In this document: positions 29,800-43,495 of the stretch, piece after piece | Position numbering within the stretch: position 1 is the stretch's first letter | Layout of the letters: every line of letters begins with the position of its first letter | Source of the DNA: Glandiceps talaboti | Lineage: Eukaryota > Hemichordata > Enteropneusta > Spengelidae | Reading direction: 5' to 3' | Length of the DNA stretch: 64,000 nucleotides | Assembly (NCBI RefSeq): GCF_964340395.1 | Contig: NC_135552.1 | Location: 23,343,181-23,407,180 of the forward strand | Position numbers and translations under genes: made by a program | The notes under the pieces: generated by a model | The model's database searches: none | What the model saw: only the letters and a program-made list of their open reading frames with translations | Told to the model about the DNA's origin: nothing

Positions 29800-32700
29800 A
29801 TGATAGTGATCAACTTGAACATTTGCAGACACTTACTTCAATTCTTTCACAAACGGAACCCATACTAATACCATACCAAACCTATGTCTAAATAGTCCAA
29901 CTTACTGTTGATAAATAGGTCAATAATTTATTTAGAAATATCAGTAGTACAAAAGAATAACGAAATTGTTTCTTTTACATACAATTTACATAAACACACT
30001 AGAAAAACGAATGGTTTCAACAAAACTGGACTAAAAGGGTTTCAAAAACTCTTACTCGTTCGCCATTTCAATAGAGCTTCATCAGGTCAGCGACTATACA
30101 TCAGGGCTACTGCGAGCTCTGAACACAGTCTATAAGATTCATACATGCTTTAGTTAGTTTAGTAACTTTAGGAGATTTCTATACTAAACCAAAATCATCG
30201 CAAAATAGGGATTTGTTCATAATTCTTTAAACCTGTCATTACAGTTTGAGGTTGGTCATTAAATACCCATTATCAGTGTACAAACGTTTCACTTATAACA
30301 CTAACACCACGTCCATATGACTAAATGTTAAATGGCCTCATCACACTGTTCTGTAAACCTTATTTTAATAAATAACGTATACAATACCATATACAACATT
30401 TGCATGTAAGTCATTAACTCTTGTTTGTAGTCATACAAAATCAACACATTTCAACTACATATAATAAAACAATGAACGGCATACGTCCAGCATGACATCT
30501 TAATATTAGTATGTGTTTCATGTTCTTTATGTTGAATATCAACTATATTGTCACGCTCATTCATGTTTCATTTCGCCTAGAGGTTTAATTTAAGGTGTCC
30601 CCTTATTCATTTATACACTAAATGTTATCCGGTAAAAATAAACAAAACAGGGTTCAACAATGTCAAATCACATTCACGCAATAAAGTAGTTTGTCAGGGT
30701 AGTATTACATCGGGACGTGGCATTCCTAAAGGTTTAAGTTGTTGCTTTTATAACTGAAAGTAGAGTTGATTGCGGATCGATACTTTTCAGCTCGAGTTTA
30801 AGATTTCAACCGACCTGTTTCGTTTTACACGAATTAATGTATAATTTTGTGATATTTACAGAAAATAAACTCACCGGAGCTAAAAGACCATCAAAAAATT
30901 GCGACATATTTATCCACTTTAAAAGAAATTAATACTACAATATACCGAAGGAAATGCTATTGAATCGACACATGTAAAGCAAATTAACACTAGATGACAA
31001 TATCCGCTCTCTTTTGAACCTTTATTTGGTTTAGACAGGTGCAATAACAGGAATTCCCTGCAATACTAAATTATAAGTCCATAGGTTTGCGTATATCGAT
31101 TGTATTATGAAAATCGTTACCATTGATCCTAATGAGTTGAAGGAAAAAAAATCCCCAAGTAAGGACTAAGTGATTTGATTCTCAGTTCACGTTGACCAAA
31201 AAATACTTTACATTCTATCCTGATTAAGATAGATGATCAGGGGAGAGTGGTCGAAATGCATTGAATTCCAACTTTTAATGGAAGAAATGATTGAATGGCT
31301 CGGGGAAATCTTTCTCTTTCCGAAATCTCTGTCCTAACCATTGCGGTGTGATTTGTACTTTGTTCTGATGTAATCGCATGCATACAAATTAGACGCATTT
31401 TGTATAGTTTGTCTTAAAGTATTCTTAAATTTGACAGGATTGAGTGACTTTGTTAAGGAGGTTTTCTGCCCCATATCAAAGGTTAGACAATTTAATATGT
31501 AGGGAGGAATAATGTCATGTGTTTTGGCTTCAGCTCGTTTCACTTGTGCCTCGAGGAATTGACATATGAAACACTAATGAGTTGGCTGCATAGAAACAAT
31601 TTTATTCCGGGTTCTTAATAGAACGCAAGGTGATTTATAAAAAAAAGATGGCTGCCACTCAAAACTATTTTTATCGCACAGATCTAACCTGTGTAATCGA
31701 GGAAAGTGATATGTATTTGCGTTGTACTTTAATACAGAGATAAAGTATAGTCTACGCCAATCCTAATTGTTTTTTAAGTTAACAACTAAAAGCTCTGTAT
31801 AGATGGGAGTGTTGATAGTGACCTGTTATACAGTATGGGTATACAGTAAAGTACAGAAGAGGAATTCGATCACAAAATATTCGCAGTGTTTGTTTAAATA
31901 TGTACGTTAGTGAATAATTCTAGCGTATGTAATTGACAAGTAGCTGTATCTTTGTAGTCATTAGAACAAGGTAAGAAAAAAATGAAGTTTGAAATTTGGA
32001 CTAGATTTGGTGTACGGATTGTTCTTAGCATAATCATTACTTCTGCTATACAATGAAAAAAATATCACTGATTTGTAATCTGATCGTGTAAATCACCCAG
32101 TCTTTCAATTCCAAAATGATTATTCAGGCAAAAATAATGACATATTAATCAATCGATCCTACAACTAGCCAACTTATACACCAGATTTTAATAAGTGGTT
32201 GCTATTGTTATCGGTACTCCTGTATATTTTGTAACGACAAAGACAGCTGGTCAACTATGGGATTATAGGGTTTCGACGATGACTTCATTTCATCAGCAAA
32301 ATTATAGTTTCTCTCCAGGTTGGCCAAGTTGGTGGGGTTAATGGTTTCAGGATGCATCAAAATATACACTAGAGATACAGCAACCCGATTGGAAGAACCA
32401 ACAGTGTTTAACAATGTACTAACTATAGTTTACACAGTCTTACACTGTGAGATTTAAGATTAAGCTCAGAACCCAAAACGTGTGTTAGTTTTCAGCAATG
32501 CATTAAATAGGAAGTAAAAATTGGTGTCTAGCAAGATAGCGGCAGTTGGGTACGTTGTAAGTTGAGCATTATCAACAAATAAGTCTATGTTTTATGACTA
32601 TAATATGAAAGCTGGAATGAGTTCGACGGAAGATTGACTTTGGGGTTGGCTCCGTTTTAACAGCACTAGTTAGTTCTGGTATCAAGCTGTGCATTCTCTC

Positions 32701-35700
32701 GACGAACGAACAGTTGTGATAATGCTTCCAATCTCATCTACATTCTAATTATACTTGCTCAGCTGTAATTTCCCTATATACACTATTTCATCAATTCTCT
32801 GTTACAAAATCTGTGAAGTTTACACTAATCTCAGCTGGCATATACGATTGCACATGAGCATCGAAAAATGAAGGCGATTATATATTAAAAATATGATTTG
32901 CATATCAATGCATAATGTTACCCACGTATAAATCCTCTTTACATTGAATAATGCAATATTTTATCATTCTCTGTAATCTTTAAAATTGACACTAAGCTGA
33001 CATACAAGATTGCAATTGAGCATCGAAAAATGAAGACGATTATATTCAAAGTAAATGGGATTTACACTTGGATGATAACACAATTCGGCAATTGATATGC
33101 AAATTGCATTTTTTATATGCAAAAAAACTTCGTCATCTAAGTCTAGCAGTACGCCATCCAGTGTAATAGGATACCTCTGTTGAGTTAGATTTCATTACAA
33201 CAATTCCGTGTCTAGCTGAGATCAATTCTTATTGATCAATATGTAAATTATATTACTTAATGGCAGGGAATTGTATATTAAACCTAGCCAGATATTATAG
33301 AATGTACGTACTGAAATTCATTTAAGAGTCGCCATTTAAATACCTTCATTTTGATGTATCCCTTTATAGGCAATATCATTTGAACTTTTCGAAATATGGT
33401 TTGTAGATTTTAAGTCTTTTGAAAACTTTTGACAACTGAACACATATTATATGATTTGTACAAACAACCAGGTAGATGTATCTGAAATACGTAATGGCAC
33501 GAAGACACTAAATTGTGCATGGAAATTATTCTCAAGATGGTGCACCTTGTTTCGTTTTATATTCGGGTCTATGCAATATTAAAAACTTGGTGTATCATGT
33601 TCTTTCTGTCTATGAAAATCTCCGATGCGCTATTCAAATAAGCAATTACGCATTTTTATATCAAGAGATCTTGAGTTATCTGTGGTGTCATTTAGTGTTT
33701 GGTGAATCAAGTGTCTTTTGATTTCAAAAATTAGTTAAATTGACGTAATATATAAAGTATATTGTTTGTCAAACCATTGACTCTTGATCGCCAAGGTCAA
33801 ACTTCAATATTATCACATGTTCTTTTTCCGATTTTCTTATATTGTCTTGTTTTTCCATCTCTATCCTACATTCTAAAACAGAATTTTCGATTTTACCTTT
33901 AGTGAATCAACTTCAATAATCATTTGACATCAACAGCTGAGCACAAATACATGTAACTTCATGTCGTATGTTCTAGCAAGGATGCTTTCCTAGATTTAAC
34001 TTTGTAAGGTTATAAGTGTAAGCGTGAACAACCCATTGCAGTATGCCAGATATGGTCATTCTTCCCTGGTCTCTATGTAACACCAAAAATAAAATTGAAC
34101 GTCTAATGGTCATTCAGATTTCAGACTCGTTTGCGATTTTAAATGTATAAAATATACAAAGAAGTTACGTTTAAATGAAAACATATTATTACGAAGTACG
34201 AACATATACGAATTACGATGGATCAACGGAAGAGGACCTTCTTCGATCATTTTTCTCTCAACCTTTTCCCTCACTTATTAACTTTCATGAACTGTTAGAG
34301 AAATTGTCAATGATACCATTTCATTCTCGGAGAAAGTTTTGTTCATTCTAGTGTTTCTAACATGTCGATTAAGTTTTGAACTGACATCTTTATCGACATA
34401 GCACAGTTCACTTGTTTTAGTTCTATCAGTTCAAGATGAAGAGCAAGCCAAAAAGCAAAATCCCTTCGTTTCGCTCTGATTCGTCTCATTTTTATTACCT
34501 AATCATCCGTGCACATCCCATGTTTGCAAATGCTCCTCAGCTGAGTGAAGAAGCAATAAATACGGACCCAATGTTCCCTACCAGACGGACGTCTCAGACC
34601 TTTTCATACAAATTTGCTAACCTATATTCAACGGACGTAACTTAACCAACATGTACCATTTGTAATGATACACTTTAAGTATAAGGAGGTCTGGAAATTA
34701 AAGAGATAAAACCGAATGTCTAAATATGTTCATTAAAGTAACCAAATATACCGAAAGTGTGTTATTTCACTTTTTGAAATGGCAACAATTTGAAGTACTT
34801 ATATTGGCATAGCGGTAATACGACACGCAATTTACTTTTAAATACCCCTGAAGTAGGTTCTCAAATTTAACCGTTGTCAAATAAGTCGTACTGATTTCGT
34901 TTATCACGGATGCAATTTCTTGATTCAGTGAGCGTAGAGAGAGAGAGAGATAGCAAGATAACACATTTAATCAGGCCCCTCTTTGGCTGCCAAATCGTGC
35001 AGTGTCTCTAAAAAGCACATTCCATATCACCTTGTGGGATGTTGTCGAGTGAAATGTGTATCACAAATACAATTACTCTTAACGTAATATGTGGCTCAGA
35101 AACATAGTTTCTCGTTATAGTTAAATTCAAGAGAGAGAAGAATAGGGATCACCGCACAAAATGTTGAAAAAGAGGTCAAGATGACATCAAAATTGAACTG
35201 TTTTAGAATCCAATACTGAGTTAGCTGTATGGGAAAACAAGAGATTGTCAATTGCCCTGAAAACATGATATTGAACTCTCAAATTTCTTTTCTTGTTTTG
35301 AAAGGTTCAAGGACCAATCTTTGATGTGGCAAAGCTCGCAGAAATCTGAATAAGTTTGACCTTCAAGGAAGCTGTCCGCGAGGCGTATTTACCTTAATAT
35401 TAAATATTTAGATTGGACATTTCATTTGATTTTGACCTTGACCATGACCTTTTCCTAGATATCACAGATCAGTTGAACTACAAGAAAGTTTCTCAAGTAT
35501 CAAACATACAATTATTACCATAGGTTCTTTAGCCAAGCAGTTGCATAATTTGCGTTACAGGAATTGCATTTGTATCCCGTATTGTGTTAGAATTTTCTTT
35601 AAAATGTTTCATGGCCGCTCTACTATACAATGGAGACCATGTGAAAAACAACGCAGTAAAATCTTACTGTCTTTGCTGGATATATAAAAATCTTACTAAT

Positions 35701-36175
35701 GCTGCTTTGCTCAGCGTCTGACGTGGCAAACCATCTTACATCTTACCAAAATTGCTACATCTTGTTTACGTGAGCTAACATATTTCCTTTACTTGATCAT
35801 CACCAAAATCATATACATGGTAATGATGAATACTTTTTTCAGGCGAGCCAAATTGATGAAATCGATGGACTGTGTAACTAGTTCATAACCTATAGGTTAA
35901 CATCCTTTCTCAAAAGAAAATAAAAATGAACAGATGAATATGAAATTGCAAATCTCAAGCGACGTTTATGTATATAAACCCTGCTTTAGACCAGGCCTAA
36001 TATCCGTACCACGTTATTCAATATAAATAGTTTATGTACATGACGTACGTGAGAGAAATGGTCGAAATATTGTAACAGATGGTTAGGATAACCATACTCT
36101 AATAACAGAAGTGGTGAACATAAAGGCTTTAAGTTGACCTTAGTGGATTTGACAATTTTCTAACTATGCGCTCTT
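29800..36175. other. Long non-coding stretch
   Basis: Contains a possible decayed hammerhead-like motif on the minus strand at 30040-30090, a related but non-pairing motif at 32275-32310, a diverged copy of the 'TTTATCGTCTG' family near 35655-35765 and one copy of an old dispersed repeat at 35150-35385. No gene recognised. The minus-strand frame 32208-32414 has fair protein-like composition but no family. Confidence 0.35.
35150..35385 (+). repeat. Old dispersed repeat, copy 1 of 3
   Basis: Shares an ordered set of words with 47740-47970 and 52010-52240: ccctgaaa, ct..tgggaaaa, a 'tttcaaa-ga-c-agga-c' core and 'g-caaa-ttgg/gctcg-aga' before 'aa-tt'. Similarity is diffuse, so this is an ancient repeat or a low-confidence family. 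Confidence 0.4.
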
Positions 36176-37267
36176 AATATAATATAATATAATATAATAT
36201 AATATAATATAATATAATATAATATAATAAAATATAATATAATATAATATAATATAATATAATATAATATAATAGAGTACAATAGAATAGAATAGAATGT
36301 AATGAAATGTAATGCAATATGATGTAATATAATATGATATATTGTAATGTAAAGTAATGTAATGTAATATAATATAATATGATATAATGTAATGTAATAT
36401 AATATAATATAATTTAATATAATATAATATAATAAAATATAATAAAATATAATATGATATAATATAATATAATATAATATAATAGAGTACAATAGAATAG
36501 AATATAATATGATATAATGTAATGTAATATGATGTAATATAATATGATATAATGTAATGTAATGTAAAGTAATGTAATGTAATATAATATAATATAATAT
36601 GATATAATGTAATGTAATATAATATAATATAATATAATATAATATAATAAAATATAATAAAATATAATATAATATAATATATAATATAATATAATATAAT
36701 AGAGTACAATAGAATAGAATAGAATGTAATATAATATAATGTAATGTAATGTAAAGTAATGTAATGTAATATAATATAATATGATATAATGTAATGTAAT
36801 ATAATATAATATAATATAATATAATATAATAAAATAAAATATAATGTAATATAATATAATATAATAGAGTACAATAGAATAGAATAGAATGTAATGAAAT
36901 GTAATGTAATATGATGTAATATAATATGATATAATGTAATGTAATGTAAAGTAATGTAATGTAATATAATATAATATGATATAATGTAATGTAATATAAT
37001 ATAATATAATATAATATAATATAATATAATATAATATATTGTAATCTAATGTAATGTAATATAATTTAATGTAATGTAATGTAATATAATTTAATGTAAT
37101 GTAATGTAATATAATACAATATAATATAATATCACATCACACAATCTTTTATCCTATCATATATCATATCATACCATATATCATCTCATCTCTTCTCATC
37201 TCCTATCCTATCCTATCCTACCATATCCTATCCTATCCTATCCTATCATATCATATCATATCATATC
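36176..37267. repeat. ~1.1-kb pentanucleotide array (TAATA)n, turning into (TATCA/TCCTA)n
   Basis: Units of five bases (AATAT and single-base variants AATGT, AATGA, AATAG, AATAA) to about 37130, then ATATC and CTATC variants. Both long minus-strand frames (YIILYYII) are translations of it. The variants are not random: the word AGAGTACAATAGAATAGAAT recurs at 36274, 36484, 36701 and 36866, followed by similar series of variants, giving a higher-order repeat. Confidence 0.95.
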
Positions 37268-39296
37268 AATTGAGTTAAGCTAGACCAGGCCGAATAACAA
37301 TACACAGTATGTGAAATTATATCAAAATGTTATGATAAACATATTTAAATGATAAAAGTAGTAGTAGTGGTGTATTCAACTGTAGTCAATAAAAGACAAA
37401 AATATTATTGATAAATGAAAAACATTAAATCATATACTTTACATGGTGGGTGAGCTGTCGCATCTTAACGTGACTGAACACAGTGTCTAGTTTTTGAAAG
37501 CCAAGAGATATTCACTCATTAGTTTGTCCCCTATGAAACAGTATTTTCAGGATGGTACATTACTTGTATTTTGTATTATCCTGTCCAAGACGTTAAATGT
37601 AATGTTTCTGTGATTAATTTTACATCAAAAGTATCACCATCAACTGCTTACATGAGGTTAGCGGCCAGAAATGACTTGTAAGCTCCCTCCCCTAATTAAA
37701 CCCTAATTGGTAGGTTGTCGTGGTTACCACTTATACAGAGACATGATTACACCTATGATGACGTAATCAGTACGAGTGTGCCATACACATGTACGCTTGT
37801 ATATAAAAAAGCACAAAAGGTATGCCTTATAAGTCTGTTTTTTAACAAAGAGTTGCGATTTTCACAGACAGGATGTTGAAAATTACGAACTCTAATCATG
37901 TCTAAATACGTTTCGCACTGTCAGAAATCCCCACTTGTTAATAATGCTAAACGTGTACAGGAATACAACGCCTCTTTACTGCTATTGGGTTTGTATAGAG
38001 GTTTTTGAATCATCGAAATAAATATATGTCTTGATGTCATCATGTCTATGTCATTCTGTGTTACAGATATATTTAGTCGAACTGTCAAGGAGTGTGTCAC
38101 AACTTAACAACAGAGACGTTGCTAACCTACCAATGTAACAGATTCATCTGGCGTACGCGTCTCAATATTCGATCATTATGTAACATTGTGTGAATTGAAA
38201 TCTTCGCGTGGGATGAATAGTGAAAAGACGGAAACACAACCGTTCCGCTATGATAAAGCACACGAGTTCAATGCTCGAGATAATGACCGGCAGATTCGTA
38301 ATGATAATATAACGCTCACTTTATAGGTCCGTGTAACACATTCAGAGATTGAAGATTTTATTGTGACTTACATTAGTCCTTGACTAATAGTTATAATTGT
38401 ACATTTCCTATTCCAATGAATTTGACACACATATCTGACATATAACGTGCGTGGTCAGCTCACTATGAGGAAAAATAAAAACAATTCTGTGTTTCATATA
38501 TGCTTTATTAAATTCAAACTTTCGTATTATGCATACTAAAGTTAGAGCACAAAACCAGTTCATCATATGCTTTTTAGGTTTCAGCTAGCGTTGGTCTGTT
38601 ATCGTCTCCAAAATAATTCTTTGTCTTCAAATGATTGTTCTATTGTTCATCCAGAAATAATTTTTCTGTATTATAATTAGCTTACATTACATTACAAAAT
38701 GTCATAATCTCACAAGCTTGTATGATTCAGTCATTGACAAACATTTTTTTGGACCATTTGTCCACTGATACTGTGATATTCCCACATACCTGGCTAGCTG
38801 AAAGCTTTTGGAAAACTCACAGGACAGATGTGTCTGACTGATTTACGACTGACGTAGGCTAGATGGAACTATGACCTAGCTCCAGGACATGGAGTACTCA
38901 TTAATTTTAGACGAGGTAAAACGCATATATGCTAAGCACATATATTTCAGCACGCAAAAATATATAATTTTGATAATGGAAATATCCATACCGTAACCTG
39001 CGTAATGGTTTATATCAAAATTACTTTTAAGAACTTTTGAAAAAAGCTTGTTAATATTTAAAGGACCAACTGCACAAAATTTTACTAACAATATCGTATT
39101 GACACCGAGTACATTTATAACCTAAAACTAAATGCAACGGTAACGTTCTTGTTTGACGTTCTCTGTGTGTTTGATACATCTACGTCTGCCTGTCTGTATA
39201 TCAGCCTGTCTATCTGTCTACTTCCTACGAAGTATATTAATTACAGAGACAAACTGAGACAGAGACACGGACACACACACTCGCTTGCTCGCTCGC

Positions 39297-39328
39297 TCAC
39301 TCACTCACTCACTCACTCACTCACTCAC
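39297..39328. repeat. (CTCA)n microsatellite
   Basis: About eight CTCA units preceded by CGCT variants and followed by a short C run. Confidence 0.9.
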
Positions 39329-40789
39329 ACACCCCCCCCTCCTGTATCAGAAATTTTTTCGCGGGTTTTGTAATCGTGCCAGTCTTTCTTTAGTGATTAG
39401 GTTTTGTTCAATTTGTCGTCAACCATCGCATATGAATTGCCAGATCTAAAGCACAAGCTGTCTGACGTAACAATTATTCTCTCTCATGATAATGTTATAT
39501 TTGATGGTGAGCGATCCAGATATACATTTATGCAATCCAGGCCTATGAAGTAGTCTGACCAGTAAATGCCGTACAGCGGGGAACAGACTCTGTAACTAAG
39601 CTTTTAGGAAAGTAAATTAAGTTGACTTGAAACAAAGGGTGACATGTCTGTCTAAAAAAATTTAATATAATTTGTTACATTTTTCTTCAGGTGCAACAAA
39701 AATCTTACTAACACTGTTTAGTTTTTTATTGATCATTTGGCGTGACAAAAGTGACATGAAGAGGGAAAATTGTCCTATAAAAGAACTCGTATATAATGGC
39801 AGACACAATACATATGCGCACATCTAAACCATGACCGTTGATGGAGAAAACTTTGAAGAAAACAGAATAAATCAAATTGATAAAGAGAATTTTCAAAGAA
39901 ATCCTTCACAGTTAGTAGTTACATGGAAAATAAACATAAACATTTATCACAGTCCCTGTAGGACTAGGAAAACATGTACAACAGTAATTACGCTCTTGAA
40001 ATATTGTTTTTTATCGGATAAAACGTTACCACTACTTTACCACAAACGGCTGACCGATAAAACATGAATCAACCATGCACTGTGCGTTTTTTAAACATAG
40101 TATTAAATATGTACCAGGCTGGCAACCTATGGGAGCATCTTAAAATCCCGAACATAAGCATGTTCTGAATTGATGATACCATTGACTGTTCCTGCATTGT
40201 GAACCCACCTAATCTAGTATGTAATCAACAGTAACGTTTCTTTCATAACTATTCCCGGAAATAATCACCTTAAAATTTCTTGGGAATTGTACTCAAAGAA
40301 CGCCCCGAAGCATACGTAAACTGTCAATATCCTACGTTACCTACGGTTATCCTGGTCTACAGAATATTGAAACAGCGCACGGTTTTATTAGCAGAAGATG
40401 ATCAACCCACCTAGCAGAACCATTCATGATTGCTCTACACTTCAAATTTTGCAAAGAAAATGTGTATACACCGAAAACATATCGACTCTATATTGAACTA
40501 CAACAGATGCCAAGAGATTTGTTTGTCATAGAAAGTTTTCCCTAGGCGTGCGCTATACACTGGCGACATTTAGCAAACTGTACCCAGACAATATTTAGAT
40601 TAGACACGTGACGGTTGTAATAAAGCGATCAATAGTGTTAGTTGTTGGCGCTTGAAAAATACTTTTAAGGATTTTAACTAAATCTCTAATGGGTGTCATG
40701 ACATTTTTTTTATTTTCCCTATGGAAATGAACACAGAAAACTAATAACCGCAACCAAAGCCTACCAAGAATATGTCTATAGTCGCTAGA

Positions 40790-41000
40790 CCCATATAGTA
40801 ATAGTCCTTTAGGTCACGAGTATTTTCCGACTTAAATATTGGAGAATAACATAATTATACCAGCGCCAGTAATATCAAAGAAAAATCGGGGAAAGTAATG
40901 ACAATTTTGAACGTTTTACCCATACTTCGAACACAGCAGAAACAGTGACGTAGACACGCGTTGTCGTGACATAGACACGCGTTGTCGTGACGCAGAACGA
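40790..41000 (+). repeat. Dispersed repeat shared with 45640-45840, copy 1
   Basis: Ordered shared words with the second copy: 'taggtcacgagtatttt', 'ttgggagaataacataattatac', 'ttgaacgtttt...catacttcgaacac', 'aacagtgacgtagacacg'. The last part is locally duplicated (tagacacgcgttgtcgtgac twice, 40953-40972 and 40974-40993). Confidence 0.55.
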
Positions 41001-42209
41001 CCAGAATATATATTCCATATTTATTTTCAACTTGGCTTGTACATGGTATAATAACGGATATCTACTCTTTAAAAGTCAAAACACTACAGAGTATGGTATA
41101 GGCAATATTTACAACACATTTATCTTGCAAAGCCCAGCCATATGACATGTGAGTATTTATGGGGCGTACTCAAAACATAATTATGTACTAGTCCTCGAAG
41201 ATTTGTAACTTCAGCTAAAATCGTACTTCGCGATCCTTATTTAAAAAAATAGCATGTGACAGTTTACAAGCTAACCTGTTTTGCCTCCGCTGCATATAAA
41301 AATATTTCTGAAAATAAGTTACCGTGAATTAGCTGCCATATATCTGACTCTCGAATGACGTTTATGTGTGGCACTTAGCATTGACAGTAATTCCAGGATT
41401 TGACAGATAGTCTTACAGAATATATTATATCTTAGACACTCTAACACTTTGCTCAAACGATCTTGGTTTACAAAACATTTATTCACGTGTGCATGATTAA
41501 AACCTTTTGCAAAAAAGTTTGTTTTCGAAGATAAAAATCATTAAAGACCGTTGTTGAAAGATAATATGTTTAGTTGTGTGACATATCCATGTTTCAAGGG
41601 TTTTGTGAGAGGCATGTAATAGCATACACGGAAACATGAAACTCTTTGTCAATCAAGCTTCTTCTAAAAGTTAAAAAATTGAAAGCAATATTAGTTTCTT
41701 ACCTGACTGAAATCTACTGTGAACATTACACAAAATGAGTGTCCTTATAATATACAGATCTATGGTGTAAAAGTAATGAATATGACACGGTTGCACATCT
41801 TTACGACTCGGACTAGGAATAAATGCACTTCTCAAGTTTGAACATTATGCAGGTTCACAGTTTTCGGTGTTAATTCCAATCATCCTCTGAACTAAATTAT
41901 ACCATTAGTTTATCAGGTCTCAGGGTATTGATCAGAATATAATTCAGCAGAATTTAGGAAATAGAAAAATTGAAATGAGTACATGCCATTTTCTAGCATT
42001 TTCAATCTCGCCAGCTTGTGTCTGATAAAATGACAAACATTAAAGAGGACCGTCGAAAATTTATCTATTGACGGTTTGTTTTAGCTTGCGTGCTATAGAA
42101 GCTAACATATGGCTTTTTATGTAATGGAAGATAAAACACACGCGAGTTTGATACTTAAAAATAAAAAAAATCATAGCAAAACTAACATTGGAAAGGAATT
42201 GAGGGGCGG

Positions 42210-42300
42210 GAAGAGACGTATGTAGGTGTCAAGCCCACGTCCCCTGAAATCTTGTCTGTCTGTGAGTGTTCTGATCAGCTGCGCTAACACGTCAATTAGT
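42210..42300 (-). mobile_element. Possible tRNA-derived SINE relic
   Basis: On the minus strand TTAGCGCAGCTGATCAGAAC resembles a tRNA A-box and D-arm, and GTGGGCTTGACACC resembles a decayed B-box about 40 bases later. Weak: the B-box has several departures from consensus. Confidence 0.3.
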
Positions 42301-43048
42301 ATACTCCACGCGCGACGCGTCGTCCTGATGTTTTGTTCGCTATGTGCGAAGCCAACTCAGCTATTTGGCCACAGGATCATTGTTTGATACATAGGGTTCG
42401 AAAATTCCTGCCTAAGGGTCGCCAAATTATATAAACATGTTTTTCATGGTCAAATGACTAGGGGCCAAAGGGCGGGCCAGCAGACTGGGGCAAAAGGCCA
42501 GAGGGCAACGGGCCTGCTTCTTTGTGTCTATGTGTTTGTCATACTACCAAACCAGAGTGATTAGAGAATTTCAGTTGGGCACAATGTTTCTATGTCTCAT
42601 ACATGCTAATTAGATAAAAACAAAAATACAAAGTTTTAACACTGATAGGGCACATTCATGTATTAACATGATAACATTTTATCTCACTGTGAACACAAAT
42701 TGGATAAAACAACGATGATTCAAACACAAGACTTTTTATTTCTGTTCACAATGAGATAAAATGTAACATTTCATCTGCGTGCGTTCGCACTATGGTGTAA
42801 ATCGTAACAAAACACGTTGTATGAAATGTAAAAAAAAACATCGTGTCAGCTAAGTCAAACACTACTCTCTCACTCTCTCATTGCTCTCTTGTTGGTTATT
42901 AAAAGATGCCAATCTTGCGCAGCCAGATGCTTTTACCATTTTCGGATGATTAAGGCCAGTTCCTCTATTTTTTTCTTAACATACGTTTTACAGATGTATT
43001 TCCTGCTTATTTAGTATCTTTGTCATAGTTTTTGTACTTTGCATCCGT

Positions 43049-43122
43049 CTCTCTCTCTCTCCCTCCCTCCCTCCCTCCCTCTCCCTCTCTCTCTCTCCTA
43101 CCCCCTCTCTCTCCACCCCCTC

Positions 43123-43163
<41 letters not shown>
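43049..43163. repeat. CT-rich tract followed by (TA)n
   Basis: TC/CCTC units to about 43125, then about 19 TA units ending at the palindrome. Confidence 0.93.
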
Positions 43164-43169
<6 letters not shown>

Positions 43170-43200
43170 TGAGGGTAGAAGAAAATCAAGTCGGGTTTTT

Positions 43201-43246
43201 CGTCTCTACAAGCCTGTTTCGTGAGTAAATCACTCGTCAGGAGATG
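43201..43246 (-). ncRNA. Hammerhead ribozyme (minus-strand arm of the palindrome)
   Basis: Exact mirror image of the plus-strand ribozyme. CUGACGA lies at 43240-43234, GAAA at 43220-43217 and predicted cleavage follows 43207. Transcription of either strand would thus give a self-cleaving motif. Confidence 0.75.
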
Positions 43247-43260
43247 TTGATGTACATCAA

Positions 43261-43306
43261 CATCTCCTGACGAGTGATTTACTCACGAAACAGGCTTGTA
43301 GAGACG
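43261..43306 (+). ncRNA. Hammerhead ribozyme (plus-strand arm of the palindrome)
   Basis: All core elements are canonical. The core CUGACGA is at 43267-43273. Stem II is GUGA/UCAC (43274-43277 with 43283-43286), closed by the standard G-C pair, with loop UUUAC. GAAA is at 43287-43290. Stem III is ACA/UGU (43290-43292 with 43297-43299) with a GGCU loop. The cleavage triplet is GUA, with H17 at 43300. Stem I is UCUC/GAGA (43263-43266 with 43301-43304), extended by one pair after an A-C mismatch. Short stem III matches the hammerheads reported from Penelope-like elements, which often act as dimers. In a transcript of the whole palindrome this fold competes with the long hairpin. Confidence 0.78.
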
Positions 43307-43342
43307 AAAAACCCGACTTGATTTTCTTCTACCCTCAACATA

Positions 43343-43404
43343 TACTCCGCTCTGCGTGCAGACGTATCGAGCACTGTACTACGGACAACTCTTACCACTG
43401 ACTT

Positions 43405-43495
<91 letters not shown>

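Larger units (their letters stand above)
37268..43048. other. Long non-coding stretch
   Basis: Contains a short CTCA microsatellite at 39297-39328, a diverged inverted-repeat family member near 39676-39765, one copy of a dispersed repeat at 40790-41000 and a possible SINE relic at 42210-42300. No gene recognised. Confidence 0.35.
43165..43342. repeat. Perfect 178-bp palindrome with zero spacer
   Basis: Each base from 43165 to 43253 is complementary to its mirror from 43342 down to 43254. Arms are 89 bp without a mismatch and the centre is tgttgatg|tacatcaaca-like with no spacer. The next bases outside (43164 G, 43343 T) break symmetry. It lies between two TA microsatellites and carries a hammerhead ribozyme on each strand. 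Identical arms imply a recent origin, gene conversion, or an assembly fold-back. Confidence 0.93.

Noticed and set aside
32275-32310. Minus-strand CTGATGA ... CGAAACCC as a hammerhead
   Set aside because: The core words are present, but stem II does not pair next to GAAA and no stem I partner is found, so the fold fails.
36160-36874. Minus-strand 110- and 236-residue frames of I, L and Y
   Set aside because: Translation of the TAATA-type pentanucleotide array with no unique sequence.
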